A stretch of 64,000 nt of DNA, taken from assembly GCF_013149275.1 (NCBI RefSeq), contig NZ_JABGNA010000001.1, positions 496,001 to 560,000 of the forward strand, in the 5' to 3' direction. This stretch comes from Mucilaginibacter sp. SG564. Lineage in GTDB: Bacteria; Bacteroidota; Bacteroidia; Sphingobacteriales; Sphingobacteriaceae. The notes below the pieces were generated by a model. That model was given only the letters and a program-made list of their open reading frames with translations, made no database searches and was not told the DNA's origin. Made by a program: the position numbers and the translations under genes. Shown here piece after piece: positions 17,784 through 25,833 of this stretch (its first letter is position 1; every line of letters starts with the position of its first letter).

Positions 17784-20381
17784 ATGTCAAAGTGTTTAAA
17801 AATATACCTAACCTTAATTTTTTGCCCGCTATTAGTATTGTTTAAAAGTCAATTAGCTAAAGCAGGTACCCCCGTTATACATCAATCGCCCAGGCCAACA
17901 TGGTTAAGCAGCGTTAAAACTTATGATCAGAAGCCATCGGCACGAACCATTGAAAGAGGCTTTTTTTATGCGTTGATAGAAGAACAGATCCAGGTAGAAA
18001 AACAGGCCGATTATCATCACGTGATCCGCGAAATTGTATCAGACGCAGGAATTCAAAATGCCTCGCAGATATCTATCAGTTTTGACCCGGCCTTTGAACG
18101 TCTCGACTTTCATGATATCACCGTTTGGCGCGATAATAAACCACTAAACCGCTTAAAAATATCGGCGTTTAAAGTGCTGGCCGACGAAAAAAACCTCTCT
18201 GATTTTTTATACCAGGGTACCTTTTCGGCTTTATGCATATTGGATGATATCCGCAAAGGCGACCGGATCGAGTATTCCTATACACTTACCGGTCGTAACC
18301 CCATTTTTAAGGGTAAATACTGCGATAATATTTATTTTCAATGGTACACGCCCATAGCTCATCAGTATACCGCTGTTATCACGTCGCCACAAAGAAAGCT
18401 CAATTTTAAATATTTCAATAAAACACCCAAAGTAACAGTTTCTGAAAACGTCGGACTTAAACAGTACGCTTATGAAGATTTTCAGATACCGGCAGGTGAG
18501 GATGATAATAACCAGCCCGCCTGGTACGATCCGCTGGGGCATGTACAGATCAGTGAATATAACAGTTGGGCCGATGTGGTGGATTGGGCGCTGAGTATTA
18601 ATCCAACCGATACGCATATCACAGGTGAATTGGCTGACCGTATAAAAAAACTTAAAATCGAGGCCGGTAACGATAAGGAAAAATATTTCAGGGCGGCTGT
18701 GCGGACGGTGCAAAATGAGGTTCGGTACATGGGTATCGAGATAGGACAGTACTCGCACCGGGCCAATGACCCTCAAAAAGTATTTAAACAGCGTTATGGC
18801 GATTGTAAAGACAAATCCCTGTTGTTGGTATCCATGCTGAATGCCAACTGCATAGAAGCGCATATGGTGCTGGTAAATGCCAGCCGCAATGAACATATAG
18901 CCGATTATATACCTACCTACTATGCTTTTAATCACGCTGTAGTAACCGCTAATGTTAATGGCAAACAGGTTTGGGTTGATGCTACTATTGATTACCAGGG
19001 TGGTGAAGGCACTGATATTTACTTCCCCGATTATGGGAGGGGACTGGTATTAAAAGCAGGTAATAACGCTTTAACAACCATACCGCCTTCAAAAACAGGC
19101 AAGATCACCGGTAAGGATATTTATACCATTAAAGATGAAAAATCGCCGGTATTACTTACTGTTAAAACGGTGTACACCGGCAACCATGCAGATAATGTAC
19201 GCGATAGATTAGCCTCTAACAGCACTGCCGAAACTGAAAAAAGCTACCTGGAATATTATGCTAAAATATATACCAAAATTGAGCGTAAAGATTCTTTAGC
19301 CATATCAGACGATCTCCAAAAGAATATCATCACTACTACAGAAACTTATTTGATCAATAATTTTTTTAAAAAAGACTCCACAACCAACCGCTTAACCGGG
19401 GGGCTTTATGCCTACAGTATATCGGAAATGTTTCCATCCATTACCGGGCAAACAAAAACTCCCGTATCATTAAGCTATCCATACAATTTGGAGTATACAC
19501 AGCAGATAATACTACCAGGCGGCTGGGATATAACACCTGATAGCGCCTCCATCAACAGGGATTATTTTCGTTTTTCCTCAAATCGTAATGCTGTTGGCGA
19601 TAGCTTATTTTTGAAATACAAACTTACATTTCTGAAAGACAACGCGCCTCTTAATAAGCTCGCCGAATTTAAAGGTGATATTAAAACAATCAATAATGAA
19701 GAGCTTAGTTATAGCTTCTCTTACATTGGCGCAGGTTCTGCATCATCAGCAACTGCCGTTAACAGCTTTCTGATCATACTGACTGTTGTACTGATAGCAG
19801 GATTTGTTTTTTTATGCATGCGGATATATCAGCGGGAAACACCGGCCATAGTTTTTGCTCATGGCTCCGGCTTTCATCCTATTGGCGGTTGGCTGGTATT
19901 GGTGACTATAGGCTTGGCATTAACCGCTTTAGCGGCAATTTTTCGCGAGTTTTCGGATCATATTTTTAGTCTGCATACCTGGACTCTCTATGCTGGCAGC
20001 CGGCACGAGTTTAATTATAAACTGGCGCTTGTATATCAGTTGGTAGGTGATACAATATTGGCTGGTTATGCCATATTTTGCCTGGTATTGCTGCTTAATA
20101 AGCGAGACATATTACCATCTTTCATCATCGGGTATTTTATATATGGCTTGATCTTTTTTACCTTAAAGATCATTGTTGTGCAGCCGTTGCACAAAGCGGC
20201 CTTAACTAATGATAGTATCTCGGTAGCGGTACGTTCGTTTGTGGTAGCAGTTATCTGGATCTCTTATTTCAAGAAATCAACCCGGGTTGCCGAAACATTT
20301 ATTGTGCCGTATCCTCCATATAATTACAGTTATGAAGGGCCCGAAACGTTTGCTAAAGAACAGCCACACCAGGAAGGGTAA
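17784..20381 (+). CDS. DUF3857-transglutaminase-DUF2569 membrane protein
   Basis: An 865-residue protein starting at the ATG at 17784, which opens the signal-like segment MSKCLKIYLTLIFCPLLVLF; an upstream in-frame TTG is less likely. Residues ~60-210 match DUF3857. The transglutaminase core follows with a complete triad: Cys341 in 'YGDCKDKS', His384 in 'FNHAVV' and Asp399 in 'VWVDATIDY'. A beta-rich region follows, then a membrane segment at ~660 and a DUF2569-like four-helix membrane domain ('PIGGWLVLVTIGLALTALAA'). DUF3857-transglutaminase proteins are common in Bacteroidota; the DUF2569 tail is less usual. The role may be peptide cleavage or cross-linking at the cell surface; the substrate is unknown. 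Confidence 0.82.
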   Translation: MSKCLKIYLTLIFCPLLVLFKSQLAKAGTPVIHQSPRPTWLSSVKTYDQKPSARTIERGFFYALIEEQIQVEKQADYHHVIREIVSDAGIQNASQISISFDPAFERLDFHDITVWRDNKPLNRLKISAFKVLADEKNLSDFLYQGTFSALCILDDIRKGDRIEYSYTLTGRNPIFKGKYCDNIYFQWYTPIAHQYTAVITSPQRKLNFKYFNKTPKVTVSENVGLKQYAYEDFQIPAGEDDNNQPAWYDPLGHVQISEYNSWADVVDWALSINPTDTHITGELADRIKKLKIEAGNDKEKYFRAAVRTVQNEVRYMGIEIGQYSHRANDPQKVFKQRYGDCKDKSLLLVSMLNANCIEAHMVLVNASRNEHIADYIPTYYAFNHAVVTANVNGKQVWVDATIDYQGGEGTDIYFPDYGRGLVLKAGNNALTTIPPSKTGKITGKDIYTIKDEKSPVLLTVKTVYTGNHADNVRDRLASNSTAETEKSYLEYYAKIYTKIERKDSLAISDDLQKNIITTTETYLINNFFKKDSTTNRLTGGLYAYSISEMFPSITGQTKTPVSLSYPYNLEYTQQIILPGGWDITPDSASINRDYFRFSSNRNAVGDSLFLKYKLTFLKDNAPLNKLAEFKGDIKTINNEELSYSFSYIGAGSASSATAVNSFLIILTVVLIAGFVFLCMRIYQRETPAIVFAHGSGFHPIGGWLVLVTIGLALTALAAIFREFSDHIFSLHTWTLYAGSRHEFNYKLALVYQLVGDTILAGYAIFCLVLLLNKRDILPSFIIGYFIYGLIFFTLKIIVVQPLHKAALTNDSISVAVRSFVVAVIWISYFKKSTRVAETFIVPYPPYNYSYEGPETFAKEQPHQEG

Positions 20382-20468
20382 AACGCCCTGGTATACTCTC
20401 TATACAGATCTTTTACAGGTTGACCGAGGTGATTTTTATGCCTTCTATGTATTCTGCAGGGTATTTCG

Positions 20469-20729
20469 TATATTTGTATATATAACGGCCTTGCTTTCTG
20501 TTTAACAGAAAGCAAGGCCGTTCTGTTAAAGGATAAAACCGACCAAAAATAGAGACTGTTTTAGATTTACTTATTTGAACATCAATTATCAAATACTTTT
20601 TAAAGCTTTCAGAACCCGCTGAAAATTTGTTAAAATGGCATTAAAACTCCATTAAACTGAATATTTATCGGCTGTTTTTAGTCGTTTTTTGAACAGAAAA
20701 GTGTTAAAATTATGGGTTTAAAAAGTTTT
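20469..20729 (+). repeat. Hairpin-led intergenic element, copy A
   Basis: The element begins with TATATTTG (20469-20476), then exactly seven bases, then a perfect 19-base-pair hairpin (20484-20502 / 20504-20522). An AT-rich conserved part follows, with shared blocks CTTATTTGA, CAATTAT, AATACTTTTTAAAGC, TTTGTTAAAA, GTGTTAAAAT (20701) and GGTTTAAAAAGTTTT (to 20729). Copy B at 61050-61319 has the same order and near-identical spacing. The hairpin may also terminate the transglutaminase gene. AATACTTTTTAAAGC and the closing block are near-perfect inverted repeats of each other. The function is unknown: an untranslated RNA, a mobile repeat or a regulatory block are all possible. Confidence 0.65.
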
Positions 20730-20829
20730 CGGGCGGGTGCATTCTATAATATCCAATTAACATTTAGCGGCCTGCCGGAAATATTAATTTTTAAAATAAA
20801 TTTGATTACTTTAACCATAAAAAGCCATC

Positions 20830-22065
20830 ATGAAATTTCAACAGTTGTTAGAAGAGGTAAAACATTATGTCATATCATATTTTGATGTGCATGATGATCC
20901 CGAACTTGCATACCATAATCTTAAACATACTAAAGACGTAGTTGCTGCTGCTACTCAGATAGCCAACCACTACCAGCTATCTGACGAAGATTTTTTTATA
21001 GTGCTTTCCGCAGCATGGTTTCATGATACCGGCTACTTTGTTGATAAAAGCAATCATGAAGTGAAAAGTACCGAAAATGCAACCCATTTTCTGAAACAAC
21101 AAAAGGTAGATAACGCGGTAATTGATAAGGTAAACGCCTGTATCATGGCTACCGAAATGCCCCAAAAACCAACCAATCTGTCGGAAGAAATTTTGTGCGA
21201 TGCCGATCTGTTTCACCTGGGTACCGATGATTTTAGAGAAAAAAGCAAGCTGATGCGCAAGGAGTTGGAGGCCTGCAGGCACATCGAAATTAATAAAGAC
21301 ACCTGGCGCGAGGGTAATATTAAACTGTTAGAGTCGCACCATTACTTTACCGATTATTGCCAACTGCTGTTAAATGACCAGAAGCAAAAGAACCTTGAAA
21401 AATTAAAGGATAAACAAAGCGAAGTGGAAGAGAAATCCGAAAAAAAGGAAAAGGCGGAAGGCCGAAATGTGACTGAAACAGATCATGTTGAAGCTGCTCT
21501 TGTTAAAGAAGAGGAACATCATGAAAAAAAACATAAAAGTGATAAGCCGGAAAGGGGTATCGAAACCATGTTTCGTATCAGTTCAGCAAATCATCAGCGT
21601 TTGAGCGATATGGCCGACAATAAGGCCCATATCATGATCACAGTGAATTCGATCATCTTATCTGCCATTATCAGTTTGGTATTGCGCAAGTTGGATGAGC
21701 ATTCCAACCTGCTGATTCCTACTTTTATGCTGCTCACAGTAAGTTTAACCACCATGATATTCTCTATCCTGTCCACACGGCCTTCAATTCCGCCGGGTAT
21801 TTTTTCGCCCGATGATATTGAAAAAAAGACGGTCAATCTACTTTTCTTTGGTAATTTTTACCGTATGTCGTTAAACGATTACAGCGATGGTATGGTAAAA
21901 ATGATGGACGATAAGGATTTCTTGTACGGTAGTCTTATCCGCGATAATTATTCGCAGGGTGTTGTATTGGGCAAAAAATATAGGTTATTGCGGGTTTCTT
22001 ATAATGTATTCATGTTCGGTCTTATTATTTCGGTATTGGCGTTCCTGATCTCATCACTGATATAA
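20830..22065 (+). CDS. HD phosphohydrolase fused to Pycsar-type membrane effector
   Basis: A 411-residue protein. Residues ~1-185 form an HD domain with a full metal set: His33 (with His29 nearby), His65-Asp66 in 'WFHDTGY', and Asp124 in 'LCDADLFHLG'. A highly charged Lys/Glu linker spans ~190-245. Residues ~248-411 match DUF5706, the PycTM effector family: 'ANHQRLSDMADNKAHIMITV' and three membrane segments at ~265-287, ~295-317 and ~389-411. PycTM proteins in Pycsar defence respond to cCMP or cUMP and damage the membrane. No cyclase is near. It is the first gene of a four-gene operon with ppk1 (20-base gap), so control of nucleotide or phosphate signalling is as likely as defence. Confidence 0.82.
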   Translation: MKFQQLLEEVKHYVISYFDVHDDPELAYHNLKHTKDVVAAATQIANHYQLSDEDFFIVLSAAWFHDTGYFVDKSNHEVKSTENATHFLKQQKVDNAVIDKVNACIMATEMPQKPTNLSEEILCDADLFHLGTDDFREKSKLMRKELEACRHIEINKDTWREGNIKLLESHHYFTDYCQLLLNDQKQKNLEKLKDKQSEVEEKSEKKEKAEGRNVTETDHVEAALVKEEEHHEKKHKSDKPERGIETMFRISSANHQRLSDMADNKAHIMITVNSIILSAIISLVLRKLDEHSNLLIPTFMLLTVSLTTMIFSILSTRPSIPPGIFSPDDIEKKTVNLLFFGNFYRMSLNDYSDGMVKMMDDKDFLYGSLIRDNYSQGVVLGKKYRLLRVSYNVFMFGLIISVLAFLISSLI

Positions 22066-22085
22066 TCTGCTAAACAAACATCTTT

Positions 22086-24131
22086 ATGGATCATTACTCA
22101 TTTTTTGACAGAGACCTGAGTTGGCTGCTTTTTAACGAGCGTATTTTGCTGGAGGCCGAAAAGGAAGATCTGCCTGTAATGGAAAGGGTGAATTTTCTTT
22201 CGATATTTTCTTCAAATCTGGATGAGTTTTACCGGGTTAGGATGCCTGTTATACTGGCGGTTAACAAACTGAGTAAAGGCGCTGCACACGAAAAAGCAGA
22301 CGTTTTACTGGAAGCCCAGCAACTGATTGAACGGCAGCAGCAAAAATTCGGACAAGTGTTTACCGGCAGGCTAATACCCTTGCTTAAACAAAATAAGATA
22401 AACCTCTTGTTCAATGAACCACTTCCGGAAGTGGTGCGGGATAAAGTAACTGATTACTTTTTTAGCCAGGTGATGGCTTTTTTGCAGCCTGTTGACCTTT
22501 CGGAGACCGGGAAAAAGTTCTTCCCAGAAAACAACCGCTTATATTTCCTGATCAGCCTGGAGGTGAAGGGTGAAAAGGAAAAAACGATACTGCTTAATAT
22601 CCCTTCAAATCAACTACCTCGTTTTTACAGCGTATCCGCAGATGATCAGCAGTATATTATATTCCTGGATGATATCATCAGGTTTAACCTTGACAGGCTA
22701 TTTACCAGCGAAACCGTAAGCGGTTGTTACAGTTTTAAAATAACCCGTGATGCCGAGCTCGACCTCAAAGACGAGTACCACGGCGACCTGTCTGAACAGA
22801 TCGAAAAGCAATTGTTAAAAAGAGACATGGGCATGGCCACCAGGTTTTTGCACCAACCCGGAATCCCGCTGCGTACGCTACACTCCATCACCGAAAAGCT
22901 GGGTTTGCAGGGTTCAAGCGTGGTTGAAGGGGGCGTATATCATAATCTGAAAGATCTGATGAGCCTGCCTGTTAATTTACCTGCTTTGCGTTATACCCGC
23001 TGGCCGCCAATTGTCAATACAGGTTTGATAGATAAAGAATCGTTGTTTGATCACATTGCCGATCATGACCATATTTTCCATGCGCCTTATCAATCGTACA
23101 ACAGTATACTGCGTTTTTTTAATGAGGCAGCCATTGACAAGGATGTACAGGAAATCTCCGTGACCCTGTACCGGGTAGCCAGTGATTCCCGTATTGTGAA
23201 CGCGCTCATCAGCGCAGCTTGTAATGGCAAAAAGGTGAGGGTAATGGTGGAGCTTAAGGCCCGCTTTGATGAGGCCAATAATATTAAATGGGCCAAAAAA
23301 ATGAAGGCTGCCGGTGTCGAGATAATTTATAGCGATAAGGCATTAAAGGTGCATGCCAAAATTGCTTTGGTAAAAAGATTGGTGAATGGCCGGGTTAAAT
23401 ATGCAGGCTTATTGGCCACAGGTAACTTTAACGAAAGTACCGCCGCCTTTTATACCGATCATATTTTAATGACGGCTAATCCGGCTTTGCTTCGCGAAAT
23501 GGAGCTGCTGTTTATGTTCCTGGGTAAAAAAGCGAAGACATCCGAAGGGTATCCTATTGATTTTAAGCACCTGCTGGTGGCACAGTTTAATTTACAGCAA
23601 CGGTTCCTGGAACTGATTGACCGGGAAATAGATAATGTAAAAAAGGGCTTGGATGGTGCTATCACCATTAAGCTAAATAACCTGGAAGAGCGTATATTGA
23701 TCTCTAAACTATATGAGGCATCACAGGCAGGGGTAAAAATATCACTTATTGTACGTAGTATTTGCTGTATTATACCTGGTGTTAAAGGGATGAGTGAAAA
23801 TATAACAGTACGCCGCGTTGTTGATCGTTACCTGGAACACGGGAGGATATTTATTTTTCATAACAATAACGAACCGGAGGTTTTCCTGGGTTCGGCTGAT
23901 TGGATGAACCGCAATATTTACCGGCGGATCGAGGTCTGTTTCCCGGTTTATGATCAGGGTATCAGGGCCGAGATCATGCAAATCATCGATCTGCAGTTAA
24001 ATGATAATGTACAGGCGGTAATGCTTAATGAAGAGCTGCAAAACATCAGCATCGAAAAGCACGAACCCCTCATACAATCGCAACGGGCTATATATGAACT
24101 TTTACAGCACAAAACCGATGAGAAAGTTTAA
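22086..24131 (+). CDS. ppk1: Polyphosphate kinase 1
   Basis: A 681-residue enzyme, normal length for PPK1. It reversibly moves the gamma phosphate of ATP onto polyphosphate at the inner membrane. N-domain: 'FFDRDLSWLLFNERILLEAE' and 'FLSIFSSNLDEFYRVRM'. Catalytic domains carry the two conserved histidines: His423 in 'KVHAKIALV' (the phosphorylated residue, by alignment to E. coli His435) and His585 in 'YLEHGRIFIF' (E. coli His592). 'LLATGNFNESTA' and 'FLGSADWMNRNIYRRIEV' complete the phospholipase-D-like active site. The gene follows the HD-PycTM gene by 20 bases and overlaps the next start by 14 bases, so it is translationally coupled. Confidence 0.95.
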   Translation: MDHYSFFDRDLSWLLFNERILLEAEKEDLPVMERVNFLSIFSSNLDEFYRVRMPVILAVNKLSKGAAHEKADVLLEAQQLIERQQQKFGQVFTGRLIPLLKQNKINLLFNEPLPEVVRDKVTDYFFSQVMAFLQPVDLSETGKKFFPENNRLYFLISLEVKGEKEKTILLNIPSNQLPRFYSVSADDQQYIIFLDDIIRFNLDRLFTSETVSGCYSFKITRDAELDLKDEYHGDLSEQIEKQLLKRDMGMATRFLHQPGIPLRTLHSITEKLGLQGSSVVEGGVYHNLKDLMSLPVNLPALRYTRWPPIVNTGLIDKESLFDHIADHDHIFHAPYQSYNSILRFFNEAAIDKDVQEISVTLYRVASDSRIVNALISAACNGKKVRVMVELKARFDEANNIKWAKKMKAAGVEIIYSDKALKVHAKIALVKRLVNGRVKYAGLLATGNFNESTAAFYTDHILMTANPALLREMELLFMFLGKKAKTSEGYPIDFKHLLVAQFNLQQRFLELIDREIDNVKKGLDGAITIKLNNLEERILISKLYEASQAGVKISLIVRSICCIIPGVKGMSENITVRRVVDRYLEHGRIFIFHNNNEPEVFLGSADWMNRNIYRRIEVCFPVYDQGIRAEIMQIIDLQLNDNVQAVMLNEELQNISIEKHEPLIQSQRAIYELLQHKTDEKV

Positions 24132-25011
24132 AAACAACAAAATGAAGGGAAAGACTGCTGCTTTGATCATGATGGTGATTGCTGGTATTGCGGTAGTGTT
24201 AGGCATGTCATGCACCAGTAAGCCCGAAGTTATTACAAATCCAAAGGGATACGACCTGAATAAACCGGTAAAGTATAACATGCACATCAATTTAACCGAA
24301 ATATCGGGCATTGCCTTCCGGCACGGTAAAAGCGATTCGTTATATGCGGAGGAGGATGAGAATGGTAATGTATATTATTTAAAATTAGGCGATAAAAAGG
24401 TAAGCGAAAGCCGTTTTGGCAAATCGGGTGATTATGAAGATATCGCTATCAGTAATAATTACACGATCATCTTGCGCAGCGATGGTACATTGTTTACTTT
24501 TCCGTTTAACCAGGTAAGGAATAAAGAGATCCAAGATGTTAAGAAATTAAAGGATGTAGTACCTGCCGGCGAGTACGAAGGTATGTATGCCGATGAAAAA
24601 GCAAATCGGTTATACATCCTTTGTAAAAACTGTGATGGCGATAAGGGCAAGGTTAGCAGTGGTTATATTTTACAACTGCAAAACGACGGGACGGTTAAAT
24701 CTGCTGGTGGTTTTAGTGTCAATGTTAAAGCGGTAGAACAACTACTTACAGGTAAAAAGAAAGGCGCATTTCGTCCTTCGGCATTGGCCAAAAATTTAAA
24801 TACCAACGAGTGGTATATTCTTTCGTCGGTAAATAAGGTACTGGTGGTTGCTGATGCTTCCTGGAAGATTAAAAATGTTTATCCCCTGAACCCCACGCTG
24901 TTTAATCAGCCAGAGGGTATTGCGTTTGATGACCAAAACAATCTTTACATATCAAATGAGGGCGATCTGGTAAGCGCAGGTAACGTATTAAAATTTAACT
25001 ATACAAAGTAA
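24118..25011 (+). CDS. SdiA-regulated-type lipoprotein (beta-propeller)
   Basis: A 297-residue lipoprotein. The ATG at 24118 overlaps the ppk1 end by 14 bases; an in-frame ATG at 24142 is also possible and leaves a normal signal ('AALIMMVIAGIAVVLGMSC'). The body shows repeated propeller-like strands, with 'LTEISGIAFRHGKSDSLYAE', 'GDYEDIAISNN', 'YEGMYADEKANRLYIL' and 'FNQPEGIAFDDQNNLYISNE', matching the SdiA-regulated family. Such proteins are found in Bacteroidota beside phosphatases. Esterase or phytase-like activity has been suggested for similar propellers, but no catalytic residues can be named here. Its place between ppk1 and PAP2 suggests a role in phosphate handling. Confidence 0.75.
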   Translation: MRKFKNNKMKGKTAALIMMVIAGIAVVLGMSCTSKPEVITNPKGYDLNKPVKYNMHINLTEISGIAFRHGKSDSLYAEEDENGNVYYLKLGDKKVSESRFGKSGDYEDIAISNNYTIILRSDGTLFTFPFNQVRNKEIQDVKKLKDVVPAGEYEGMYADEKANRLYILCKNCDGDKGKVSSGYILQLQNDGTVKSAGGFSVNVKAVEQLLTGKKKGAFRPSALAKNLNTNEWYILSSVNKVLVVADASWKIKNVYPLNPTLFNQPEGIAFDDQNNLYISNEGDLVSAGNVLKFNYTK

Positions 25012-25015
25012 TTTA

Positions 25016-25639
25016 ATGATAAAAAACAAAAAGTTTTTCCTGTTTTTAATATGGCTCTTTGTCTTTATAAACACCGGACGTAGCTTAGCACAAAATCTTG
25101 ATGTTAATATTTTAAAAAGTATTAATCCGAGATATCCAACTTCGCAATATTGGCGCGGTACCAGTAATTCTGCATATTATGTGGCGGGTGCAGCTTCATT
25201 TGGTACTTTAATATATGGTTTGGCAAGTGATAATGCCACAGTGAAACATAACGCGGTTGAAACTCTGATCAGTTTGGGCGCAAATGTGTTGGTTACTGAC
25301 CTGATAAAAATCAGTGTTAACCGTACCCGTCCAGCTGATAGATATCCTGATTTGATATTTGTCAATACCCCTACGCATAACCAATCTTTTCCGTCAGGGC
25401 ATACCAGTCTGGCCTTCGCAACAGCAACAACATTATCTATGCAATACAAGAAATGGTATGTTACTGTACCCGCTTACGTATGGGCCTCTTCTGTAGCTTA
25501 TTCCAGGATGTATTTAGGTAAACATTACCCAACAGATGTACTGGCAGGGGCAGCTGTGGGCATTGGTACGGCTTACGCCGGGCATTGGTTTAACCAAAAG
25601 TTATTTCAACAACGTCAGAAATCTAAAAAGTTTGATTAA
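25016..25639 (+). CDS. PAP2 superfamily phosphatase
   Basis: A 207-residue membrane-associated phosphatase, 4 bases after the preceding gene. The N-terminus has a signal or anchor segment. All three PAP2 signature motifs are present: 'KISVNRTRP', 'PSGH' at residues 126-129, and 'SRMYLGKHYPTDVLAG', giving the catalytic His pair. The family removes phosphate from lipid pyrophosphates such as undecaprenyl pyrophosphate, or from phosphatidate. In this operon a link with polyphosphate or lipid-phosphate turnover is plausible. It is the last gene of the operon; a 194-base gap follows. Confidence 0.88.
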   Translation: MIKNKKFFLFLIWLFVFINTGRSLAQNLDVNILKSINPRYPTSQYWRGTSNSAYYVAGAASFGTLIYGLASDNATVKHNAVETLISLGANVLVTDLIKISVNRTRPADRYPDLIFVNTPTHNQSFPSGHTSLAFATATTLSMQYKKWYVTVPAYVWASSVAYSRMYLGKHYPTDVLAGAAVGIGTAYAGHWFNQKLFQQRQKSKKFD

Positions 25640-25833
25640 TGTATATGTTTGATAATAAGTATAATACCAATCGTTTTAATTACAAAAGCATTACTGACAA
25701 TTGTGCGTGATAGTTATAACTTTGACAAAATAAATCGTAGAGCCTTTCTTAAAAAGAAATAAGCTGCTCAATCCGGAGAGAGACTGTACCCGTATCTGTC
25801 TGTAGTTTTTAACAGGGTAATTTTATAATCACA

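Noticed and set aside
18231-18935. A 234-residue minus-strand open frame
   Set aside because: It lies entirely inside the transglutaminase gene on the other strand, has a random-looking composition, and no start signals or motifs.
20830-22065. A complete Pycsar defence system
   Set aside because: Only the PycTM-type effector is present. No PycC-like cyclase or other defence gene is in the window, and the operon partner is ppk1.
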